This document shows positions 1 to 7,830 of a stretch of 64,000 bases of DNA, piece after piece. Source of the DNA: Faecalicatena orotica (GTDB taxonomy: Bacteria > Bacillota > Clostridia > Lachnospirales > Lachnospiraceae); contig NZ_QGDL01000008.1 of NCBI RefSeq assembly GCF_003149245.1, positions 229,678-293,677 on the forward strand. The letters run 5' to 3'. Positions within the stretch are counted from its first letter, which is position 1; each line of letters begins with the position of its first letter. Below the pieces are notes generated by a model. The model worked only from the letters and a program-made list of their open reading frames with translations, ran no database searches and was not told the DNA's origin. The position numbers were made by a program, and so were the translations under genes.

Positions 1-1
1 A

Positions 2-226
2 GCATCGGATACGCTTGGAATCCTGTATCAAAACCTATTGGATGCAGGCTGTGATGAAAAAACGGCAGAATGTTGTATGGCTTATGCGAAATGCGGGGAA
101 TGGAGAAAAATGCTGCCATTGCTTTCCAAACATAAAACAATACTTCTGGAAACTGTCCATGCAGGACAGAAGCAAATTGACTGTCTTGATTTTCTGATTT
201 ACAGAATTAACAGGGAAGACTTTTAG
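2..226 (+). CDS. C-terminal part of a small hypothetical protein (cut by window edge)
   Basis: The frame is open from base 2 to the TAG at 224-226, giving 74 residues with no start inside the window, so the gene begins upstream. The peptide is helical and charged. It contains a CDEKTAECCMAYAKCGEW segment and ends with KQIDCLDFLIYRINREDF. Small proteins of this look occur in Lachnospiraceae, but I cannot assign a function. It lies 19 bp before the alpha/beta hydrolase on the same strand, so the two may be co-transcribed. Three cysteines near the start of the visible part could bind metal, which is a guess. Confidence 0.6.
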   Translation, partial: ASDTLGILYQNLLDAGCDEKTAECCMAYAKCGEWRKMLPLLSKHKTILLETVHAGQKQIDCLDFLIYRINREDF

Positions 227-245
227 TAGAAAGAAGGGACTTATA

Positions 246-1220
246 ATGATGGAAAAATTAAGTTTAGTAAAAGAATGGGATAAGACTTTTCCGCGCAGTG
301 AAAAAGTAGACCACAGCAAAGTGACTTTCCATAATCGTTATGGTATCACACTGGCGGCAGATATGTATGTACCAAAAGATGCGGAGGGCACTCTTGCGGC
401 CATCGCAGTATGCGGGCCTTTTGGTGCCGTCAAAGAGCAGGCTGCCGGATTGTATGCACAGACGATGGCAGAAAGAGGATTTTTAACGATTGCTTTTGAT
501 CCCTCTTTTACAGGGGAAAGCGGCGGAATGCCAAGATATGTTGCCTCACCGGACATCAATACAGAAGATTTTCAGGCGGCAGTGGATTTCCTTTCCGTTC
601 AGGGAAATGTTGATCCCGAAAAAATCGGTATCATCGGTATCTGCGGCTGGGGAGGAATGGCACTGAATGCGGCGGCCATTGATACCAGAATCAAAGCAAC
701 GGCAGCTTTGACCATGTATGACATGAGCAGGGTCAATGCCAAAGGGTATTTCGACTCAGAGGACAGCGAAGAAGCAAGATACGAGAAACGCAAGGCTCTG
801 AATACACAGAGGACTGCTGATTATAAGAATGGAAAATATGCACTTGCAGGGGGTGTGGTCGATACACTGCCTGAAGATGCACCTTTCTTTGTAAAGGATT
901 ATTTTGATTATTATAAAACAGACAGAGGATACCATGCAAGATCACTGAATTCCAATGATGGCTGGAATGTTACGTCATCCCTGCCATTTCTTAACATGCC
1001 GATCCTGCAGTACAGTCAGGAAATCAGAAATGCAGTGCTGTTAATTCATGGTGAAAAGGCCCATTCCTGCTATTTCAGCAAGGATGCCTTTGAAAAACTG
1101 AACGGTGATAACAAGGAACTTATGATTATACCGGGGGCAGTCCATACGGATTTGTATGATCAGACGGATATCATTCCGTTTGATAAGATGACACAGTTCT
1201 TTAAGGAATATTTAGTATGA
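246..1220 (+). CDS. Alpha/beta hydrolase with cysteine nucleophile (DLH/YcjY-like)
   Basis: A 324-residue cytosolic alpha/beta hydrolase. The nucleophile elbow reads GIIGICGWGG, with Cys where most hydrolases have Ser, as in dienelactone hydrolases and the YcjY group. The late VLLIHGEKAHS segment and PGAVHTDLYD supply the likely acid and His of the triad. There is no signal peptide. The start at 246 has AAGGGA 6 bp upstream. The substrate is unknown; family members act on small esters or lactones. It follows a small protein by 19 bp and is followed by an unrelated gene on the other strand. Confidence 0.85.
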   Translation: MMEKLSLVKEWDKTFPRSEKVDHSKVTFHNRYGITLAADMYVPKDAEGTLAAIAVCGPFGAVKEQAAGLYAQTMAERGFLTIAFDPSFTGESGGMPRYVASPDINTEDFQAAVDFLSVQGNVDPEKIGIIGICGWGGMALNAAAIDTRIKATAALTMYDMSRVNAKGYFDSEDSEEARYEKRKALNTQRTADYKNGKYALAGGVVDTLPEDAPFFVKDYFDYYKTDRGYHARSLNSNDGWNVTSSLPFLNMPILQYSQEIRNAVLLIHGEKAHSCYFSKDAFEKLNGDNKELMIIPGAVHTDLYDQTDIIPFDKMTQFFKEYLV

Positions 1221-1279
1221 AAACGAAATACTGTTCATCCTTACTATCAGGAAAATGATGTGATTCCCTACATCCGGAT

Positions 1280-1504
1280 TTACTTAAGCTTCTTTTTGAT
1301 AATATGCATTATAATAAGAAGAACTGCGATAATTATGGCGGTGAACACCCCTCTTATCTCAATACTCAAATACCAGGGGGCTGACTGCCATGCGTATAAA
1401 TCAGGGTGTGTTTTATAATCGTAGTATTGATAAATACTGCTCCCAATGAAGACTCCTACGAAACACCACGATACCATTTTCAATATATTATATAGCTTCC
1501 TCAT
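1280..1504 (-). CDS. Small two-helix membrane protein, unknown function
   Basis: A 74-residue protein on the minus strand. It has two hydrophobic segments (about residues 8-26 and 51-69) separated by a short loop with several Tyr and Trp, and it ends in a Lys-rich tail (KKKLK), as expected for a small inner-membrane protein with a cytosolic C-terminus. A GGGAG ribosome binding site lies 5-6 bp before the ATG at 1504. I do not recognise the family. It is convergent with the hydrolase and divergent from fic. Confidence 0.6.
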   Translation of the reverse strand: MRKLYNILKMVSWCFVGVFIGSSIYQYYDYKTHPDLYAWQSAPWYLSIEIRGVFTAIIIAVLLIIMHIIKKKLK

Positions 1505-1671
1505 TAATCACTCCCACTTTTCGTAATGTATTTTGGGCAATGCTTTATTAATGACAGTATATTATTTACAGAGACTATCGTCAATCCTTTTAAATAGTAG
1601 AGGCAGGCGCATATGCAGGGGGTAAACCGCAACTATACGAAAGCCGGTACCGGGAAAGTATAGGATTCCAG

Positions 1672-1700
1672 TTGATTAAAGATAAACCTTTGGCTATAAT
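1672..1700 (+). promoter_or_regulatory. Sigma-70/SigA promoter of the fic gene
   Basis: TTGATT at 1672-1677 and a perfect TATAAT at 1695-1700 are separated by exactly 17 bp. Transcription would start near 1707, about 60 nt before the fic start. Confidence 0.7.
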
Positions 1701-1767
1701 AGGAAATAAATCATAGGAAGAGATACAATAGTCTGTTTGAATATATATTTGTAAAGGAGTGTGCTAT

Positions 1768-2520
1768 ATGGATGATATCAAAATGACGGAACTGCTGAAA
1801 GAGCGGTTCCGTATTGAGATGGAAAAACAGGATAGGGGAGGGGTATATGCACTCACACAGAGGAAGATGGCATATAATTCTAACCGCATTGAGGGAAGCA
1901 CGCTGACAGAAAAGCAGACGGCCTCTATTTTTGAAACAGGAACAATCCGGGCAGACGGAAGTGTTTTTAGGACAAAGGATGTGGAGGAGATGACCGGACA
2001 TTTTACAATGTTCAATTACATGCTGGATACTTGTGAGGAAATACTGTCCCAAAGACTGATTAAGGAATACCATTACCGCTTAAAGGCAGGTGTGTTTGAA
2101 GATATTGCAAATGGATATCCCATAGGGGAATATAAAAACAGAAGAAATATGGTTTCCAATATCATGACCTCAACTCCAGAAAATGTTGAGGAAGATATGA
2201 AAGTACTTTTGGAAGACTATAATAGCAAAGAGCCACATTCTTTAAAGGATCTCGCAGAGTTTCATGCCCGATTTGAAAAAATTCATCCATTTCAGGATGG
2301 GAATGGGCGGACAGGCAGGATGATCTTGTTCAAAGAATGCCTGCGAAGCTGTGTAATGCCGTTCATTATAGGGAATGACAGGAAAGCAGAATATTATGAA
2401 TGTCTGAATAAAGCCCAGCAAAATGAGGATTATGAACCACTTATCCGGTATTTCGGGCAGGAGCAGGAAAGGTATGTTGAAATGGTAAAAGATTTTATCG
2501 TTCCGGTTGTTAAAAAGTAA
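1768..2520 (+). CDS. Fic family protein, class II (predicted AMPylase)
   Basis: A 250-residue Fic-domain protein. The catalytic loop HPFQDGNGRTGR is intact (His, Asp/Asn-Gly-Arg elements), so transfer of AMP or a related group from a nucleotide to a protein hydroxyl is predicted. Near the N-terminus SNRIEG matches the inhibitory (S/T)xxxE(G/N) motif of class II Fic proteins, where the Glu blocks the active site, so the protein is probably self-inhibited. ATG 1768 is chosen because AAAGGAG ends 8 bp upstream; a GTG at 1759 lies inside that site. The response regulator starts 12 bp downstream and could share the transcript. The target protein cannot be told. Confidence 0.9.
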   Translation: MDDIKMTELLKERFRIEMEKQDRGGVYALTQRKMAYNSNRIEGSTLTEKQTASIFETGTIRADGSVFRTKDVEEMTGHFTMFNYMLDTCEEILSQRLIKEYHYRLKAGVFEDIANGYPIGEYKNRRNMVSNIMTSTPENVEEDMKVLLEDYNSKEPHSLKDLAEFHARFEKIHPFQDGNGRTGRMILFKECLRSCVMPFIIGNDRKAEYYECLNKAQQNEDYEPLIRYFGQEQERYVEMVKDFIVPVVKK

Positions 2521-2531
2521 AAGGAGCTTGT

Positions 2532-3200
2532 ATGGCAAATGTTTTAGTTGTTGAAGATGAAAAAAGTATGCAGGATATTATTATCGAATATATGCAGCGG
2601 GGCGGACATACCTGTTTCACCGCTGATGACGGCGTGGACGCTTTAATGGTTTTGAAAAACAATCCAATGGATTTGATGATACTGGACGTGATGATGCCCC
2701 ATCTGGACGGTTTTTCCGTCTGCAGGATGGCGCGTGAAATGAGCAGTATACCGGTGATTATGCTGACGGCCAAAGGCGGCGAGGACGATAAACTAAAAGG
2801 CTACGAGTATGGAGCCGACGATTATATGACAAAGCCTTTCAGTCCAAGGGTGCTGCTGGCAAAGGCAAATGCCCTGCTCCGCCGTTCTTCTTCCGCACCC
2901 TTGGATGCATTGAATGCTGGAAAAATTACGATGGTGCCGTCCTCCCACAAGGTATTCATAGACGGGCAGGAAATCACGCTTACCCATAAGGAATACGAAC
3001 TGCTGCATTTCTTCATGGTAAATCCCGGACAGGTTTTTACCCGTGACCAGCTGCTGAATAGGATCTGGGGTTATGACTTTGAGGGGACCACTCGGACAGT
3101 AGACACCCATATCAAAACCCTGCGGCAAAAATTAGGCGGCGAGGGGAAATATATCGTTACCCTCATACGTTCGGGCTATAAATTCGAGGTGGCAGTATGA
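2532..3200 (+). CDS. OmpR/PhoB-family response regulator (VanR-like)
   Basis: A 222-residue two-domain regulator. The N-terminal receiver has the acidic pair ED at residues 8-9, the phospho-acceptor Asp52 in LMILDVMMPHLDG, and the Lys of MTKPF. The C-terminal winged helix (about 130-222) ends with a typical TVDTHIKTLRQKLGGEGKYI recognition region. It overlaps the kinase gene by 4 bp, so the two are translationally coupled. The likely target is the ABC operon that follows, where four 11-bp-spaced repeats lie upstream. AGGAG lies 8 bp before the ATG. Confidence 0.92.
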   Translation: MANVLVVEDEKSMQDIIIEYMQRGGHTCFTADDGVDALMVLKNNPMDLMILDVMMPHLDGFSVCRMAREMSSIPVIMLTAKGGEDDKLKGYEYGADDYMTKPFSPRVLLAKANALLRRSSSAPLDALNAGKITMVPSSHKVFIDGQEITLTHKEYELLHFFMVNPGQVFTRDQLLNRIWGYDFEGTTRTVDTHIKTLRQKLGGEGKYIVTLIRSGYKFEVAV

Positions 3201-4288
3201 AATTAGATGAGATATTTACATTGCGTACAGTCCGTAAGAAGATACTATTTGTTTCTAAACTGGCAGGCATCCTGCTTATTCTTTCCTATATTCTATCAAC
3301 CAAGTTGGAAATAGATACGGATGTTTCATTTGCCATTTGGTTTGTCTTCGTCATTGCCATTGTTCTTATCGTCGATTTTCTAATGGGGCACTTTATTTCA
3401 AGGCCTGTTTCTAAACTTAATCAAACGGCCCGGAAGATGGCAAAACTGGATTTTTCCGCCCCTTGTACCATCACGGCCAATGATGAATTTGGAGAACTGG
3501 CGGCAAGCCTCAATACGATGGCTGATAATCTGCAGCAGGCTCTTGCAGAACTAGGAGCGGCTAATGAACAGCTTGAAAAAGACGTTGAACAGGAGCGGCG
3601 GCTGCTGGCCGAGCGCAAGGAGCTGGTCGATAACCTGTCCCATGAAATGAAAACTCCGCTGGGTATTATCCGTGCCTATGCCGAGGGGCTGCAGGATGAG
3701 ACAGATGAGGCCAAAAAACAAAAGTATTCCGCAATCATTATAGCGGAGACCGAACGAATGGGCAGTCTAATTACGACCCTGCTGGATTTATCTGCCCTTG
3801 AAACAGGAGTCTGCCCGCTTGCTCCTGAACGGTTTGACTTTGTAGAGTTTTTAGAAACTGTCGCAGGGAGGCTGCTGATCGATACACCGGACGCCAATTA
3901 TATTCTGCAATATGAACTTCCCGAACACAGCGCCTATGTTGATGCAGACAAGGCCCGTATGGAACAGGTTTTAGACAATCTGCTCGTAAACGCTAAAAAG
4001 AATGTCCGGCCGGGCGGTATTTTAAAACTGTCTCTTACAGAACAAACGGGAGTTTTACATTTCTCTATCTACAATCAGGGCCCTGTTATCCCGCAGGAAG
4101 ATCTGACTAAGATCTGGACAAAATTTTACAGGGACGGCAACTCAAAATACAGCGGCTCCGGTCTGGGTCTCGCCATTGTTGCGCAGATACTGTCTATGCA
4201 GAAGCTGGAATATGGCGTAAAAAATCTTTCCGACGGCGTTCAATTCTACTTTTCAATTCCTACAATTGAGTTAAAGACCCCAAAGTGA
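3197..4288 (+). CDS. Membrane sensor histidine kinase, partner of the preceding regulator
   Basis: A 363-residue kinase. Two membrane helices (about 17-35 and 45-66) flank only a short outside loop of about ten residues, so it probably senses within the membrane or through a partner, as BceS/LanK-type kinases do. A HAMP domain (about 67-118) leads to the HisKA helix with His149 in NLSHEMKTPLG, then the ATP-binding domain with the N box DNLLVNAKKNV and G box GSGLGLAI. It is coupled to the regulator by a 4-bp overlap. A terminator follows 28 bp after the stop. Context suggests it detects a peptide or antibiotic handled by the ABC exporter. Confidence 0.9.
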   Translation: MKLDEIFTLRTVRKKILFVSKLAGILLILSYILSTKLEIDTDVSFAIWFVFVIAIVLIVDFLMGHFISRPVSKLNQTARKMAKLDFSAPCTITANDEFGELAASLNTMADNLQQALAELGAANEQLEKDVEQERRLLAERKELVDNLSHEMKTPLGIIRAYAEGLQDETDEAKKQKYSAIIIAETERMGSLITTLLDLSALETGVCPLAPERFDFVEFLETVAGRLLIDTPDANYILQYELPEHSAYVDADKARMEQVLDNLLVNAKKNVRPGGILKLSLTEQTGVLHFSIYNQGPVIPQEDLTKIWTKFYRDGNSKYSGSGLGLAIVAQILSMQKLEYGVKNLSDGVQFYFSIPTIELKTPK

Positions 4289-4316
4289 GCTGTGGGAGTA
4301 TATTAATTTAATTTAC

Positions 4317-4350
4317 AGCCCTGCTTTCGTATGTGAAAGCAGGGCTTTTT
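4317..4350 (+). terminator. Intrinsic terminator of the fic/regulator/kinase transcript
   Basis: A perfect 12-bp stem (AGCCCTGCTTTC with GAAAGCAGGGCT), a 6-nt loop, and a run of T residues directly after it. Confidence 0.85.
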
Positions 4351-4403
4351 CCGCGTAGAATTGGTTACAATACACCCCTGTGGGCATGCACAGTAACCAG
4401 AAT

Positions 4404-4457
4404 TTCACACCAGCTTCACCGCGGCCTCACACGGACTTCACTGCATTTTCTTAAATT
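4404..4457 (+). promoter_or_regulatory. Direct-repeat operator and promoter before the ABC operon
   Basis: TTCAC occurs at 4404, 4415 and 4437, with CTCAC at 4426, so four near-identical pentamers lie exactly 11 bp apart on one DNA face. Paired direct repeats at one helical turn are the usual binding pattern of OmpR-family regulators. TAAATT at 4452-4457, 10 bp after the last repeat, is a weak -10 candidate with no good -35, as expected for an activated promoter. The regulator at 2532 is the obvious candidate to bind here. Confidence 0.6.
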
Positions 4458-4504
4458 TACTTCAACAAGAGGACTTTGATTCCCGAATAAAAGGAGGTCA
4501 TACT

Positions 4505-4660
4505 ATGGAATTTTTAGGTTTAGCATGGTACTGGTGGTTAGTAATCGCGGTGGTGCTGGCAGTCTCTATCCCATTTAAAGTCAAGTTTATGAGGTGGTGG
4601 AACAAGCGCCGGCAGGAGAGGAAAGAGGAGCAGCACGGGAAGTGGGGTGATGAAGAATGA
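4505..4660 (+). CDS. Small single-helix membrane protein at the head of the ABC operon
   Basis: A 51-residue ORF with an ideal ribosome binding site (AAAGGAGG, 4490-4497). Residues 6-24 form one hydrophobic helix rich in Trp; the rest is basic and acidic (WWNKRRQERKEEQHGK). Its TGA overlaps the ATG of the ABC ATPase by 4 bp, which shows it is translated as part of the operon. It may be a small accessory subunit of the transporter; that role is inferred from position only. Confidence 0.65.
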   Translation: MEFLGLAWYWWLVIAVVLAVSIPFKVKFMRWWNKRRQERKEEQHGKWGDEE

Positions 4661-5505
4661 TCGAAGTAAAAGATTTGACATTCTCCTATGGAAAAGATAA
4701 GCAGGCTCTGCATGGCCTGAACTTCACTGTGGAAGATGGGGAAATCTTTGGATTTCTGGGTCCGAACGGCTCCGGAAAATCAACGACCCAAAAAATTTTG
4801 ACCGGGATTTTGAAAGGGCACGGCGGCAGTGTGTCTCTGTTTGGACAGGATATTTCTGCAGCGCATACGCAGGAGTTTTTTCAGAAGATCGGGGTATTGT
4901 TTGAGCTCCCGTATCTGTATGCTAACCTGAGTGCCATTGACAATCTCAAATATTTTTCTTCTTTCTATCCCAAAGGACAGCTGCGGGATATTGAGGAGGT
5001 TTTGGACGAATTGGAGTTTAAGCCTGACTTTTTAAAGAAGCCAGTTTCTTCCTACTCGAAGGGGATGAGGCAGCGGGCGAGTATGGCGCGGGCACTGATT
5101 AGCAACCCCAGGCTCTTGTTTCTGGATGAACCAACCAGTGGGCTTGACCCATCTGGTGCTGTCCTGTTCCGCAGGATCATTGAAGCAGAGCGGAAGAAAG
5201 GCACAACGGTATTTCTGACGACCCACAACATGTTGGATGCCGATCTGCTGTGTGACCGGGTTGCTTTTATTTCCAATGGAAATATTATGGCGCTGGATAC
5301 TCCGAAGAATTTGAAAGAGCAGAATAGTAACCACCGGGTTGTCATTCATTATCTGTATCAGGGGAAACGGGAAGAAAGGACAGTCGAAGCCCCCGAATTG
5401 GAGGCTGGTATTCCCTTTGCACATGACAAGATTATAAGCATTCATTCACAGGAGCCGACGCTGGAGGATATGTTTATCAAGTATACGGGAAGGGGGCTGT
5501 CCTGA
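4657..5505 (+). CDS. ABC transporter ATP-binding protein
   Basis: A 282-residue nucleotide-binding subunit. Walker A GPNGSGKST is at residues 35-43, the signature YSKGMRQRAS near 133-142, and Walker B LLFLDEPTSGLDP after residue 152; the switch His is in FLTTHNM. The length and the C-terminal extension fit the CcmA/YhaQ-type and lantibiotic-immunity (LanF-like) ATPases. It is coupled by 1-4 bp overlaps to genes on both sides and pairs with the two permeases. Substrate is probably a peptide or drug, given the upstream two-component system. Part of this sequence recurs as a remnant at 16916-16966. Confidence 0.9.
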   Translation: MIEVKDLTFSYGKDKQALHGLNFTVEDGEIFGFLGPNGSGKSTTQKILTGILKGHGGSVSLFGQDISAAHTQEFFQKIGVLFELPYLYANLSAIDNLKYFSSFYPKGQLRDIEEVLDELEFKPDFLKKPVSSYSKGMRQRASMARALISNPRLLFLDEPTSGLDPSGAVLFRRIIEAERKKGTTVFLTTHNMLDADLLCDRVAFISNGNIMALDTPKNLKEQNSNHRVVIHYLYQGKREERTVEAPELEAGIPFAHDKIISIHSQEPTLEDMFIKYTGRGLS

Positions 5506-6500
5506 TGTGGAAAAGCTTTTATTCCTTGTTTAAAAAAGATTGCCGGATGATGATATCCGGGAAAATTTTTCTTATGTCCTTTGGGTTTCTGATTCTTTAT
5601 ACCCTGTATGTGAACTTGGGATATATCAAATTCATGGATGCCGGGATATACAATGTGTACCTGTATGATCCGGCGGGAACACAGACAACGGTTTCTCCGC
5701 TGGTTCAGCAAGTTCCATCAAAAGAAGTTCTCGACTCTGTTTTACTCGATGATACGAATGGAGTCGGTATTGATGCCAGCGACGGGGAACCACAACTAAT
5801 ATTCTATGAGGGAACAGAAAAAGCGGACCGCCACCGGGCTGACTATGCATTCTCTCTCCTGCAGCCGTCAGGGAATTACAGCGCCGGGGTGGTTGGTTCC
5901 AATACGCCGGAGCAAAAGGCGAGGAAAGATATTACCTGTGAACTGTTGTTTTTTGAAATTGCCGCTGTTGGATTTTTAGGGATTGCGGCGGTGCTGTTCA
6001 AGGAAAAAGGTATGGGTGTTATTCGTGTCCATGCCATTCTGCCCTTGAGTAAAAATCTATTTATCCTGTCCAAACTGGTAATATTTCTATTGTCCGACCT
6101 GATCTTTGCAATATTACTCACTGTGCTGAATGTCGGACTATCAGATACCGCATCCATATTGCCTGCGGTGCTGCTCCAGACGGCGCTCCTGTCCCTGATT
6201 ATGGCTTTGACCGGGCTGATTTGTGCCCTGCTTCTAAAAGATTTCCGGCAGTTTACTCTAGCTTATTTGCTGATTGCTGTTTTTGTATCGACCCCTGTGT
6301 TTTTGTCAGCAAATACGGCAGTAAAACTGGACTGGGTTAGGTTTCATCCATTCTATCATATTTACATGGGACTGAAAAATGCTTATTTTGGAACACCTGC
6401 GGCCAGCCCGTTTTACTATTTGGGTGCTGTTGGTGCTATTGCAGCGCTATTCGCCGCAGTACAATTTGTGTTCCGCAGAGAAATAGGAAAGGAGGGCTGA
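5505..6500 (+). CDS. ABC transporter permease, first subunit
   Basis: A 331-residue ABC-2-type permease. One N-terminal helix (about 20-40) is followed by a polar region of about 100 residues, probably outside the cell, then five further helices from about residue 148 to 320. The ATG overlaps the ATPase stop by one base. It resembles the second permease in layout, so the exporter is likely a heterodimer. There is no clear family-level name beyond fluoroquinolone/lantibiotic-type exporters. Confidence 0.8.
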   Translation: MWKSFYSLFKKDCRMMISGKIFLMSFGFLILYTLYVNLGYIKFMDAGIYNVYLYDPAGTQTTVSPLVQQVPSKEVLDSVLLDDTNGVGIDASDGEPQLIFYEGTEKADRHRADYAFSLLQPSGNYSAGVVGSNTPEQKARKDITCELLFFEIAAVGFLGIAAVLFKEKGMGVIRVHAILPLSKNLFILSKLVIFLLSDLIFAILLTVLNVGLSDTASILPAVLLQTALLSLIMALTGLICALLLKDFRQFTLAYLLIAVFVSTPVFLSANTAVKLDWVRFHPFYHIYMGLKNAYFGTPAASPFYYLGAVGAIAALFAAVQFVFRREIGKEG

Positions 6501-6502
6501 CG

Positions 6503-7513
6503 ATGAAAGGATTGCGTTATCAGCTTAAAAGTGTTCTGAAAGATAAGTTTTGTATGATGTCCTTTCTCCTGCCGGTTATCGTTGCCGTGGCATTAACTTT
6601 TGCCGGTTCGATTGACCTTTCTTCACTGGGGGAACTTCATTTTGGTGTTTTGGAAGGTGACGTGTCTGTCCAAACTATCACATGGCTGGAGCAGTATGGC
6701 CCTGTGACGGCTTATCCAACGCCGGAAGAACTGACGGATGCTGTCAATGAACCATCTACAAATATAATAGGTGTAGAGGCTGACGGGAACAGTATTAAGA
6801 CCATTCTTTCCGGCGATGAACTGGATGTGTTCCGCCAAACTGCCGACACGCTCCCTTCTTTATATGAGCAGCGCAAAGAGGCCCGGCAGGTGAAGGTCCA
6901 GGTTTTGGAACGTGCCGATATGATGGGGGGATTTCAAGACATGTTTATGGCTGCAACACTGATTGTTGCTATGTTTATGGGCTGTACCTTCAATGCTGTG
7001 AATATTGTTTCGGAGAAAGAGGATGGTGTGGCGTTCATTAACGAGATTCTGCCCATGACCTACAGCCAGTATATTATGCAGAAAATAATGGTTGGTTTTC
7101 TCTGTGGGGGCTTATCCTCGATTATTACAGTCTGTATTTGCTTCCGCCTTTCCCTGCAAAACACGGCCCTCATGCTGGTGCTGACTGTTCTTTCTTCATT
7201 TGTGGCCGCACTTATCGGCCTGTTCATCGGCAGGTTTTCCGAGGGGATTATGGTCAGCGTGGTCTATCTGAAAGTTGTTATGCTGCTGTTCATGGCTGTT
7301 CCAATCATTTGCTTTCTTGTGGGGAGCGGCCATTGGCTTCTTTCAGCAGTATGCTATATTGTTCCCTCGCAGGCAGCCTTCGAAGGCATTATGAGTTTGT
7401 CCGGCGGAAGCCCGGCAGCGGCAGTAAAAGATATTCTTATTTTAATGGCTCATTGTGTGGCATGGTTTTTACTCTTTGTGGTTCTTTCTGTGCGCCGGAA
7501 AAGAAATACATAA
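6503..7513 (+). CDS. ABC transporter permease, second subunit
   Basis: A 336-residue membrane protein of the same layout as the preceding gene: an N-terminal helix, an external loop of about 110 residues, then about five helices (residues 145-335). It starts 2 bp after the first permease with GGAGG just upstream. It is the last gene of the operon. No intrinsic terminator is evident after it. Confidence 0.8.
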   Translation: MKGLRYQLKSVLKDKFCMMSFLLPVIVAVALTFAGSIDLSSLGELHFGVLEGDVSVQTITWLEQYGPVTAYPTPEELTDAVNEPSTNIIGVEADGNSIKTILSGDELDVFRQTADTLPSLYEQRKEARQVKVQVLERADMMGGFQDMFMAATLIVAMFMGCTFNAVNIVSEKEDGVAFINEILPMTYSQYIMQKIMVGFLCGGLSSIITVCICFRLSLQNTALMLVLTVLSSFVAALIGLFIGRFSEGIMVSVVYLKVVMLLFMAVPIICFLVGSGHWLLSAVCYIVPSQAAFEGIMSLSGGSPAAAVKDILILMAHCVAWFLLFVVLSVRRKRNT

Positions 7514-7830
7514 TGTTAAGTGCCTCCTGAAGCAGTTTACCCTTTCATTCTGTGACGTTTTTGCCAGAAATTGATGTTTGTGTTAGATTCATTGTTTTCT
7601 ATTTGCCATGCATGTAAAATCTTTTGAACTATACAAAAAAGATGATACATAGACAACTGAGGAAGGATGGATAGACATCCTCCTGGATATGCTTTATACT
7701 ATCAGTATTGTGCCTGTCAACTTTTAGGGGTGATTTTTTAAATTTTTATCAGACCCTTGCTCAGGTTTTGACCTTGCAGCTTAACTAACTGACATAGGGT
7801 ATGAACAGTAATATGGAAAGAGGAGAGAGT
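7514..7830. other. Intergenic region between ABC operon and nucleotidase
   Basis: About 315 bp without a convincing gene. A hairpin with arms GGAAGGATG (7661-7669) and CATCCTCC (7676-7683) lies in the middle but has no T run, so I do not call it a terminator. TTGACC at 7768-7773 is a possible -35 for the nucleotidase gene, but no good -10 follows. A GAGGAG site for the nucleotidase closes the region. Confidence 0.4.
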
